64,000 nucleotides of DNA, from the NCBI GenBank assembly GCA_949317995.1, contig OX439039.1, positions 52,070,785 to 52,134,784 on the forward strand. The letters run 5' to 3'. Below the pieces are notes generated by a model, which saw only the letters and a program-made list of their open reading frames with translations, searched no databases and had not been told where the DNA came from. This document shows, in pieces, positions 45,127 to 55,185 of the stretch. How positions within the stretch are numbered: the stretch's first letter is position 1; each line of letters begins with the position of its first letter. The DNA is from Acholoe squamosa. Taxonomy: Eukaryota > Annelida > Polychaeta > Phyllodocida > Polynoidae. The translations under genes and the position numbers were made by a program.

Positions 45127-45731
45127 ACCATAATCTCCCGCATATAAGACGCATCTTGCAGCCAGGTTGGAAAGTGGCTCTCTATGCTCGTCAGTCCGTG
45201 GTAAGCTGACCCGATTGGTATAGAACCACGACTGTCCGGCCAGTGTCAGGATAATGGACCGGTCAGATGATGTGTCAACAGTCTGCGGCACAGCGTCTGG
45301 GTGAGGCAGCACGATAAAGAGGGGCCTTGAGCCACGAGCAGTGTCTCACTGCTACGAGCCGTGTCCCACTGCTGCAAGCAGACTCCCAAACACACGCACG
45401 CGCACACTCGCACGCGCACACACGCGCAAATTAAGTTTGAGAAAAGAATGGACTAAATGTCTGATAACCAATGAGGCAGTCCCATGAGGCCTACGGCCTT
45501 AGGACGTTAAACAAATCAATCAATCAATCAATCAATATACGTGAATCAGAAGCTCCTAGCACCTTGTAGAGTCATCCCAAAGTCTGGGTGCGTCTTAAAG
45601 GCAAGGTATTTTTACTATAGAACAGTACTGAACCTTCAAAAATTTGCCCTTAGATGAGCCTTACAGGTTTTACTTCAACTTAGGGTGCGTCTTATATGTG
45701 AGGTGCGTCTTATACACTGGAGATTACGGTA
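45127..45731. repeat. MITE family A, copy 5, split by a SINE
   Basis: Left end ACCATAATCTCCCGCATA with 'agacgcatctt', right part 'gggtgcgtctt' through GGAGATTACGGTA, interrupted by about 380 bp at 45165-45545 that belongs to a different repeat. Confidence 0.75.
45165..45545 (+). mobile_element. SINE with (AATC)n tail nested in a MITE
   Basis: Ends 'ggcctacggccttaggacgt' followed by 'taaacaa' and five 'atca' units. Contains the near-repeat 'gagccacgagcagtgtctca' / 'gagccgtgtcccactgctgc' and a CA/CG-rich run at 45390-45428. The 5' limit is uncertain. Confidence 0.6.
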
Positions 45732-45734
45732 CTT

Positions 45735-45860
45735 ACTATTTGTTGGCAATTATCCATTATATTGTACATGTATCAGCACTTACTTACTATTTGTCAGCAA
45801 TTGGTCAATATATGGCAGTAATTACACATTTTTAGACCCGAGTTCCGAACTCGGGTCTAC
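45735..45860. repeat. 42-bp repeat units followed by a 12-bp palindrome
   Basis: Units as at 41400. At 45834-45858 AGACCCGAGTTC and GAACTCGGGTCT are perfect inverted repeats separated by one base. Confidence 0.7.
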
Positions 45861-46050
45861 TTCTAGTGTACACGTTTTCGCCGAAGGTTTTTGCGTATAG
45901 GGGTAATGTGCACCATAAATAGACCACTGCTCATTGTTGTGAATGTGACGGTATTGTATCCACATTATATGCATATTGATTACTATGGATTAATGTGTAA
46001 ATCGTAGTGGTATTTTACACATATCATTATGAAATAATATGGAAATTGTA

Positions 46051-46125
46051 CAGTAAAATTCCGTTATAACAAAGTGATTGGGATAAGCAAAAAAGTTCGT
46101 TATAAACGAATTTCGTAGTATCCAA
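46051..46125. mobile_element. Fragment resembling a pogo/Tigger-type terminus
   Basis: CAGTAAAATTCCGTTATAAC followed by 'gttcgttataaacgaattt' resembles the ends of widespread pogo-like transposons. No matching opposite end seen. Confidence 0.4.
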
Positions 46126-46231
46126 ATTGAGTACCAATTTTGCCAAAAAGCCTACCCAATAACTTCTATTATATCAATCAATATTACCAGAGTTTTAGTG
46201 CTAATAAGGGGACAGGTATGAAGTCCTGTCA

Positions 46232-46348
46232 TACCGTAATCTCCCGTGTAGAAGGCGCGTCTTATACGCCAAACAAAATGCTGCTGGGTCTTATACGCGG
46301 GAGGGGCATTGCCTTGAGTTTGGGGTGCGCCTTATACGCGGGTTTTTC
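46232..46348. repeat. MITE family A, copy 6 (short)
   Basis: Starts TACCGTAATCTCCCGTGTA. 'aaacaaaatgctgctgggtc' and 'ttatacgcggg' follow. The right terminus is missing. Confidence 0.75.
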
Positions 46349-46550
46349 CAGGCTGAACTCAAGAACAGCATTTTTTTTTATAAGCTGAGTTGATATGGCT
46401 GTTTTGAGAGTTGAGAGTTTAGATTTCTAAGCTAAATTCTCACGGCAGACCAGTAGGTGTCAACGCGCCGTGTGCTAATGACAGCTTGAACTCATGTAGC
46501 CAGCAGCGCGGCAGCCCGGTCGCTGTAGATTTGCTCGGCGGGGAAAAACA

Positions 46551-46706
46551 CTCCCCGCCTAACCCAAACATCCACCCAACGTTCCCCGCCTAATCCGAAC
46601 ATCCACCCAACACTCCCCGCCTAACCCGAACATCCACTCAACACTCTCCCCCTAACCCGGACATCCACCAAACACTCCCCGCCTAACCCGAACATCCACC
46701 CAACAC
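46551..46706. repeat. 31-bp tandem repeat
   Basis: Five copies of a unit 'ctccccgcctaacccgaaca' plus 'tccacccaaca'. It leads directly into the 79-bp array. Confidence 0.92.
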
Positions 46707-47170
46707 TCCCCCTGGGGCCTCATCCCTACTCGTCTATGTTCTAGACAACTACTGCATGCCCCGGAGGCATTGTTGGTGCTGTCAATGCCCCCGGGGCCTC
46801 ATCCCTACTCCTCTATGTTATATACAACTACTGCATGCCCCGGTGGCATTGTTGGTGCCGTCAATGCCCCCGGGGCCTTGTCCCTACTCCTCTATGTTAT
46901 AGACAACTCCTGCATGCCCCGGTGGCATTGTTGGTGCCGTCAATGCCCCCGGGGCCTTGTCCCTACTCCTCTATGTTATAGACAACTCCTGCATGCCCCG
47001 GGGGCATTGTTGGTGCCGTCAATGCCCCCGGGGCCTCATCCCTACTCCTCTATGTTATAGACAACTACTGCATGCCCCGGGGGCATTGTTGGTGCCGTCA
47101 ATGCCCCCGGGGCCTCATCCCTACTCCTCTATGTTATAAACAACTACTGCATGCCCCGGGGGCCCACCCC
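46707..47170. repeat. 79-bp tandem array carrying paired palindromes
   Basis: 'tccctactc' recurs at 46723, 46802, 46881, 46960, 47039 and 47118, a constant 79-bp step. Each unit has two palindromes (ATGCCCCGGGGGCAT and ATGCCCCCGGGGC) separated by 'tgttggtgccgtca'. The 96-residue and 60-residue ORFs here are artefacts of a repeat whose unit is not a multiple of three. Confidence 0.95.
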
Positions 47171-47320
47171 CCAGCCCATTGTGTTTGTCTCCCAATGCAC
47201 CCATAACTAGGGTGAATGTGAACGATCTGTTGATGGTTTGGGCCTGGTATAAACGCAGTGAGTAGCACGGACCACTGCTTCTTTGATTGAGTGTATACAG
47301 TATATAGTATGCATGCGCAT

Positions 47321-47542
47321 TTAACCCTTTATGGATGGCATGATGCATTGGTGCACAGTTAACCCTTTATGAATGGCATGATGCATTGATGCACAGTTAA
47401 CCCTTTATGGATGGCATGATGCATTGGTGCACAGTCAACCCTTTATGAATGGCATGATGCATTGATGCACATTTAACCCTTTATGGATGACATGATGCAT
47501 TGATGCACATTTAACCCTCTATGGATGGCATGATGCATTGAT
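47321..47542. repeat. 38-bp tandem repeat
   Basis: Six copies of 'ttaaccctttatggatggca' plus 'tgatgcattggtgcacag'; alternate units differ in parallel (tggatgg/tgaatgg, attggtg/attgatg), implying a 76-bp higher-order unit. It passes into 42-bp repeat pieces at 47550-47660. Confidence 0.93.
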
Positions 47543-47660
47543 GTGTCAGTAAAAATGCACTATTTGTCAGCTATTAGTCAATACATATTAGTAATTGCTC
47601 ATCATTTGTCAGTACTTTGTCAACATATGTCAGTAATCACTCACTCTTTGTCAATATCTG

Positions 47661-48483
47661 ATTGAATATTGAAAATTGAATTGAAAATAGCATTAAAAAC
47701 TCGGTCTTTTAGGTCTTAGACCTAACCTGCTCCATTTTTCTAACATTAAAGTGAAAAACACGCTCTAATAGTAAACAAGATGTCACTGAACCTATGCAAT
47801 ATATATAAATTGTTCTATTTTTCATATATCATTCTATGTGAAAGTCAAAAAGTCTCCAGAAATAACAAATGTATGACTGGTAGCAATATTAGCTCTTGAA
47901 ATTGAATTAAATCCATTTGCTAATGTACAATGTGCTGTGAATTACAACTGAAAACCTGTTAAATGTGCAATAAATAATAAAACTCCAAAGTGTTGGACAT
48001 TGTCTTTATTGATATCCAAAGTCAGGAAAGTAATAGGTAGGCACTTACATAGTTTTCAAGACTTTATCCCATGCATATTATCTGTTAAGCAGAGGACAGA
48101 TCTCAACAAAAGAAGTGGATTTGCTCTTTAAATGAAGTTTTTGTCAAGTATAAGGAAAGTTATGACTGATCAAAGACCCCAAATCATAACCAAAATTCTG
48201 CCACTGTTAAGAGTTTAAATAGGGTCCAGATTTCTGATCAAGCACATCAGATACGGGAGTGGCTACATCTCCTAAATCATTATTCTGAACTATTTTTGCG
48301 AACGGCTATAGGAGAGGACCCATTCTTAAATACAAGCCAGCATAGTGGTGCTTCCTCGCTGTCCATGTATTATCCTGTCCCATAGGTACAGTATTCAGTA
48401 TGCCTATACCTGGATTTAAAAATGCAAATCAGGAATCCTGAGGGGTCGACTTATAGGTGAGGTTTTACTGTTTGTTATTATGA
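47661..48483. other. No gene recognised
   Basis: AT-rich; nothing further identified. Confidence 0.5.
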
Positions 48484-48778
48484 TACCGTAATCTCTCACG
48501 TATAAGGCGCACCTCGCGTATAAGGCGCACCTACAGTTTTAGAATATGGTCAAAAAAATTAAAAAATCATAACTTAACTTCTTCTGAATAGATTTTGAAA
48601 ATTTAAAAAGCTATGTGTAGCTAAGGCCCTCTGGGACTTCCTGAGCCCCAGTCTGTCATAGTATGACTTAGAGGGAGTGTAACATATCAAAAGCGAGGTC
48701 TTGATGTCCCCCTTGTTGTTCCAGGGACAACTTAAACCTTGCGTATAAGACGCGCCTTATACGCAAGAGATTACGGTA
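48484..48778. repeat. MITE family A' (long interior), complete copy
   Basis: TACCGTAATCTCTCACGTA at the left and ACGCAAGAGATTACGGTA at the right, with the interior shared with 40130-40345. Confidence 0.88.
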
Positions 48779-50189
48779 AGTCGAATTTCTAGCTATAAGT
48801 TGGATGGTCGACTTAAAGGTGAGGTTGGATTATAGGTGAGGTTTTTCGGTAAGACCTTACATCCCTGAATGTATGTGTGACCCAGCTTATAGGTATGATT
48901 AATATTTCTACTGCAGTTATCCTGAAGACAACGTGGCCACAATAGTCATGAAGGTGATGTTGCCCAAAGGGAGGCTTGCATTTAAAAATTTAACAGGGTA
49001 AATTTGTATGACATTTGTCTTCTATTTGCATCGCCTCTTGCTCCCTTGTGTAGCTTGTTTTTTGCTGGACTGGTCCTCAAACTGAAAGTAAACAAGAAAT
49101 TTTGAGAATGTTGAGGAGTCAAAGTTTTTTGCATGTTGTTAAGTTTGAATATGACCACACAACTGTAATGGGAAGTACACTCATGAAACACATAATAAAA
49201 CACATATCAAAGTAAACACAGAAAGGGCCCATATGCGACATAAGTACCTTCCAGAATGAGTCAACATTATATCTTTGCTATATTAGTTTGGCATTAAGGA
49301 GAAGGATACATTTTAACACTTTACATTTTTCTGAGTATTATAGGTCTAAAAGCAGGAAGCATCTTCCTGAAAGACCTTTTCATTTACATGGCCTTTACAT
49401 ATTTCACTAATCCAAACATGTAGTCAACTGTAGGAACTTTAATCAATGTTGACACACTGGAGGAGCTGTAGTTAGGTCGAATAAGGGAAACATTATGGAC
49501 AATAAGAGACAGCATAGTTATGCTTGCCACAGCACTTACTATTTTCAAAGAGTAAATCCTCACATTGTTTTGTAATACACAGCTAAACAAGACAATTTAG
49601 CGTGCCTCACAAGACAGTTGCCCCCTATCAAGGATTTCAGTGCGAATAACACAAAAGCATGCTGATGTAGATTAAACATCAGCTCTACCTTTGAGTTTCT
49701 TTTGTGAAGTATTTCACCTGAAAATGGTTGAATCACAGCAGGGCAGAGTAGAATGGTGTAGATGAGTTGAATTCCTGTCTGAGGGAGTTCATGATGCAAG
49801 AGCAGGCTTATGTTCACTTTTGATAACATGAGCTCTACCTTTCAATCTTTTTACAGTGGAAGCTTGTCTGAAATGTGTTAAATCACAGCACAGCAGCACT
49901 GATACAGTTTGCTGTGTTAAATCCCTGGGTCAGGACATAACTAAAGCAAGAGGCGCAAGATTATGTTTAAGATTCAATGTACGATACCCCCAAGCATTTT
50001 TAAAAAAAACCTGCACTGGTTCATAGCTCACTGATATAAACAACATATCAACAATATGTACATTCCTAGTATGTATGCAGATACATCAGAGTGGACAGAC
50101 AACCAAGGCATAGATCCTAACAATATTTCAATGCTGGCAAAAAGAAAGACCGGCGCTGTATGTCATGGCAGATACATATAGATTAGTTC
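48779..50189. other. No gene recognised
   Basis: AT-rich. The segments around 49680-49760 and 49830-49915 ('agctctacctttgagttt', 'cagca(g)ggcag') look like an old direct duplication. No coding signal. Confidence 0.4.
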
Positions 50190-50445
50190 TAGAACAGTCG
50201 TATTCCATGGGGGGCATGGAATACAATATGCTTGTATTCATTGGGGTCCGCCATCTTGGATTTGGAATGGAGTTGAGCTGTTTTTCTTTATATAAAAGCA
50301 AATTAACCCTATAGGCCATGACATAAATGCAAATGTCCACTCCCATGGAACATTTTTGCATCGCATTCACCTTGGTAAGGCCTGTCGGTGAATATGATGA
50401 AAAAATATTCCATGGTCGTGGACATTTGCTTATGTATTAAACACA
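50190..50445. repeat. Dispersed repeat family E, copy with inverted ends
   Basis: Segment 50395-50435 is the reverse complement of 34419-34458 with few changes ('ccacgaccatggaatatttt'). 'tcccatggaacatttttgca' at 50340-50360 repeats the theme in the other orientation, so the copy is partly self-complementary. Confidence 0.6.
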
Positions 50446-51429
50446 CAATGGGTTTGTCTTTGAACTCTGGCATGGTATACAACGGCTGACTCATAAGGCC
50501 AAAGTTTTGGGTTGCTAACAGGCCAGCAATCCTCCTTCATGAAACACCATGCAGAAACCAACAAGGGCTGTTGTTCATCAATTGTCACATATTTCCCTTT
50601 GTGTCCACCTGAACACAGTTCTTGCTGCTCAGCCAGCCCTACACTGCTGCACCATGTCCGCACTCAACGAATCTGACCTAAATTGAGGCTGTGCTCACTT
50701 AGTGACCCATCATATACAGCTGGACGAACAGATGGTTCTCACCTTTGCCAAAGGTGCTTATAGTACACCTCCTCTGTGGTTGATGTGCGAACTGGGTGCT
50801 GCAGTGCAGCTGGTGTGGCACAACTAATAAATTTAACACATGTATGTAATTTGAGATTGGAATCACTTACGTTATACGGTAAATGTATCCTGCAGGCACA
50901 CTAACAAGGACAACTGTTGTCGGCAGACGCTTCAAGTCACTGGTGACAGGACACCTCAACCTAAGGACATAATCCAATAACAATAAATGATAAACAAGGG
51001 ACTAGTGTTGACCTACTGAAAAAATGCAACTAACAAGGATACACTTGGTCAAGGACTTATATTATGAGCGAATTGTACAGCACAGAGACATCAGGTATAT
51101 ATAGGGCTGCAGCAGGGGGTGTTCAAAGCCCCCTAAGCCTTTACCATAGGGGTACATTTCTATTGTAAAATTCGTCAATCTAAGCATGATGCCATTCATG
51201 GACAGCCCCATGCGGGAGGGGAAGGGACGTTCCAAGCGTCCTATTTTCCGTATTGTCGTGAATAACCGCCAACTCGCTTATAAATTTGGAGGGGGCATTA
51301 GCCCCAGCCTTTATACAATACAGGTGCTTATTCAAGATCTAGTTTTCAGTGCTTAAGAGATATTTCAACATCCCCTTACCCCCAGCGCTTATACAAGACC
51401 GGCGCTCATTCAAATCCCAGTGCTTAAAC
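50446..51429. other. No gene recognised
   Basis: Nothing identifiable beyond short ORFs without coding character. Confidence 0.45.
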
Positions 51430-52195
51430 ACAACAATACGGTTTGAGAATTGTGCAGGATCGGGGCCGCACAAAGCTTCAATCTTGTGCAAAGCTCTAAT
51501 ATCGATGTATTGGCGAGCTGGTCTTACATGAATGAGTTGTGTCGTATATCAGGGTTCTCCACAGGATGAAAAAACACACAGGTCATTTCTTGTCAGACAA
51601 GCACTCATGAAATTAGTGCACGTGGGGCTGCAGCAAGTGAAGATCTTTGGAGGGGGGGTTGGGGGCATGCCCCTCCCACAAAAATTTTGGAAATTAAGAT
51701 GTAAAATTGTGCATTTTTATGATATTCTGGTTCAAGATATTAGGGTTGTATGAGAACAGTATTTTAGGGTTATTTTAACAAAAAATTAGATGAGACCGTA
51801 AAATTCAGTGCATTTAGACATTTATAAGGTCCTATGCATTAAAAATGGGCTAACTTCTGTTCTAATAGGCCGATTTACAAAATTCAAAAAAGTATGGAAA
51901 GCTCACAGTGAGCTGGAAGCACACGGGCGGCCCATTTCAGTGAAAGAACAGGGGTGGCAGGTAAAAGCACACGGGCGGCCTGCCTATGTGCTTCCTATGT
52001 GTGGAGAACCCTGTATATTTAAAGTGATAATGGTGTTGTGCTCATACTATTGATTCTTAATAATAAATAATCCTCTCCAAATATCCCACAGAAATGAATT
52101 TTATGTATTCTTTATAAAGTTTGTTGTAAACTCGCAACATTTGAGCATAGTGCAAAGCGATATTGGCACTCTGCGCAGATTGGCATAATGCGCCT
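51430..52195. repeat. GCGC-rich element (family D) split by a hAT-like MITE
   Basis: Left part 51430-51550 ('gagaattgtgcaggatcggg', 'ggcgagctggtcttacat') and right part 52013-52195 ('gagcatagtgcaaagcgata', 'ctgcgcagattggc') together match the layout of 32917-33250 and 42700-42962. Confidence 0.65.
51551..52012. mobile_element. hAT-like MITE (family B), copy 2
   Basis: AGGGTTCTCCACAGGATGAA at the left, ATGTGTGGAGAACCCT at the right, interior 'cacacgggcggcc' as in 6562-6900. Flanks cgtatatc and gtatattt share six bases with a one-base shift. Confidence 0.75.
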
Positions 52196-53670
52196 GACAT
52201 CCCTACATTATTGGAGGAAGTGTTAAAAACAAAAAGTTGTTAGGGCCTACAGAATGTGTCATCTATTCTCAAAAAGCTTTTTGTCCTGGCAGTTTTCTAA
52301 ATTTTTTGGGCTTCAGATCCCCTACTTCCATTATTACAGCTGTAGACCCCCACTGTGCTACTGGTACAAATCAATAATACAGGTACACCAAAACTAATTC
52401 TTAAGGACTTCATTTCCCCGATGCAGGGCTCTCGAGGTAGTGTGCTAGTATCATCGCCCCTCCCCATCCTCTGGTTTGCTAAGCCCCCAATCTCCTTAAC
52501 ATTTGGATATCAGAAGCTTGATAGAAATATACCATTTTATATGGTCTTCAATAATGCACCAAAATGCATTTCTTTCTGAGAGATATTTAAGGCATATAGT
52601 TTGTAAAGGGGTGGACATCCACCCATCCCTCAAGAATCCTTAACATAAAAATGTTATTTACTTTAGGTTGTACAGACCTGCGACTTGATATTTACAATTA
52701 AAATGCATGAAAATGCATCATTTCCAGGCTAAACCTACAAAATTTTCTTGGGGGGGGGGGTAGTAGGGCCTATGACAGCTGCACTTTGTTTATTTCCTGT
52801 AAGCCATTTTTCTGAAAATTTTGGATATGTCCTTGGCTACATCCTATCTAGCATTGACTACATCATTTTCAGATATGTCCAGCCCTGTTTAATGCTATTT
52901 CTATGGCATCCTCTTGGCCACCCAGTACACTGTAGAGGAATGAAGTAATAATGAGTGAATAGCTACAAAATAGCAGAATTTCATAGCTTCATCGGGGGAT
53001 TAAAAGTGAAATCTTAAATGCTAACCCATTTATTTTGAAAATGGAGGAAGAGAAAGTGCACCATACCTGACAGCAGTTTGGTGAGCTACATATGAGGAGC
53101 GTTGGATGCATCAAATCAGACATGGGATGAGCAGGCCTTCCTCTCTCTTCACAGAAGCGTATACATAACTGCTATGGGAGTAGAACTACTGAGCCTTCTG
53201 CCACTGGTAGCATGAATGTCGGAACTGAAATATAAGAGAACATATAGTCACTGGCATGTATGGCATTGCATAGCTGGGAGGGGTAAAAACTTGTGACCCT
53301 TCTTAAGGCGTGGAAGGGGGGCACACAAAGGATTTTGACCATTGTCGAGGTGGGAAGGGGCGTAAAAAACACCACCCCCACTGTTGATGGTCAATGATGA
53401 CCATAGAGTAGAGGCTCCTATTATCAGCAGGGCCCTATTATCGGTACATATTCCAAGTGATAAAAGTGTTAGGAATTAATATATAAAGGTGCATTTGAGA
53501 TCTTATTGCAGTTGAAAGCATCTGCATCCACTATGATAAGTCCTTTCATTGTTAATCTCAATTATAACTGGGATTTCTATCTCTGCAAAATGTGTAGGTT
53601 GATTATCATTTTGACCTAATTACTAAATTATATGGTCAATTAAACTTTTGCAAATTTTAAAGAAATTTTT
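52196..53670. other. No gene recognised
   Basis: No coding frame or matched repeat apart from a G run at 52751-52761. Confidence 0.45.
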
Positions 53671-53907
53671 TACCGTAAACTCCCGCATAGAAGACGCGCT
53701 GCGCGTATAAGACACACCCCAAACTCAGCACATGCATTTTCGCGTATAAGACGCACATTTTAATGCTCAATTTTGTAAATCCAGTACTGTTCTATAGTAA
53801 AATTACCCCTCGTATAAGACGCACCCCAAACTTCAGAAAATCCTATAAGACCCCCCAGCATTTTGTTTGGCGTAGAGGACGCATCTTATACACGGTAGAT
53901 TACGGTA
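53671..53907. repeat. MITE family A, copy 7 (full length)
   Basis: TACCGTAAACTCCCGCATA at the left and ACGGTAGATTACGGTA at the right; interior nearly the same as 41512-41749. Confidence 0.88.
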
Positions 53908-55151
53908 GTACCTACCGACACAGCCTGACGCGTAAATTTTGCATCACTCTCCCAACACAGGATAAAGCTAGACACTCATTTCCAAGCAGATTTTTTGCAC
54001 TTGGCACACTGAGCAAAATCTGTACACCTTTAGTCTATAACACAAGTTACGCATGCCCCGGGGGCATTCCTGATGCCGTCAATGCCCCCGGGGCATCTTT
54101 CCTACTCCTCTAATTTAGATATCACTACCTCATGCCCCTGGGGCATTACTGATGCCGTCAATGCCCCCGGGGCATTTTCCCTATTCATTTAACTTCCAAG
54201 TTTGATACCACTACCACATGCCCCTGGGGCATTACTGATCCTCTAACTTAGATATCACTACCACATGCCCCTGGGGCATCTTCCCTACCGGTACTCCTCT
54301 AACTTAGATATCACTATCACATTCCCCCGGGGCATTACTGACACCGTCAATGCCCCCAGGGCCTCTTCCCTACTCCTCTATAGGCTATAAAGGACTCAGC
54401 CTGCCTCAGGGGCATTACTGAAGCCATCAATGCCCCCGGGGCCTCTTCTTCCCCTTGGGACCTTCATGTGAGGGCATGAATGCGAAGAATAACTTCATCG
54501 GGAGTCCACGAAGGAGTAGTCCCCTTTCATACTAACAGTGGGCATACTGGATTCGTAAAACAAACTTGTGGTTCCTTGTGACATGAAGTGAGCATGTGGG
54601 CAGCTGGTGTCCATATGCGTGGGCCTGGGCCTACATGCTTGTCTTTTTTCATGGGTTTCTCTTCGCTGTAACTATCACCCATTGCCCATAGCATCTATGC
54701 CCCAGGGGCATTTTTCCACATCATGGATGCCCTCGGGGCACTGTTCAACCTCCTACTCATATGACTATCAGTGCATGCCCTTGGGGCATCATCCACTTTA
54801 TGGATGCCCTAGGGGCATTGTCCAAACTCAAAACCTGGATATGGTACCCCTGGGGCCTCCTCTTTACTCCTCTGGGTTATAAAGAACTAAAAGCATGCCC
54901 CAGGGGCATTAATGAGCAAGACAATGCCCCTGGGGCATATTCTCTACTACAGCCAACTTCAGCATGCCCCAGGGGCTTCACACTAGTCACTATGCCCCTG
55001 GGGCATAGCCTTAAAATTGCCTTTTATAGACTACAGACTACTGTGGCATGGCCCAGGGGCATCACCATTACCGTGAATGTCCCCAGGGCAGTCATGATAA
55101 TGATGATGCCCCTGGGGCATTCACGGTAATGGTGATGTCCCTGGAGCATTC

Positions 55152-55185
55152 GCAGGACGCAACTTCTCGACCCGGACTATGCCCC
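55152..55185. repeat. 34-bp inverted repeat, left arm (partner 59444-59477)
   Basis: GCAGGACGCAACTTCTCGAC and the next 14 bases are the exact reverse complement of 59444-59477, 4.3 kb away. A weaker relative is at 55790-55845. The pair brackets most of the palindrome array. Confidence 0.85.

Noticed and set aside
46770-47139. 96- and 60-residue repetitive ORFs on the plus strand
   Set aside because: They come from a 79-bp tandem repeat read through all three frames; the unit is not a multiple of three and there is no start context or splice signal.
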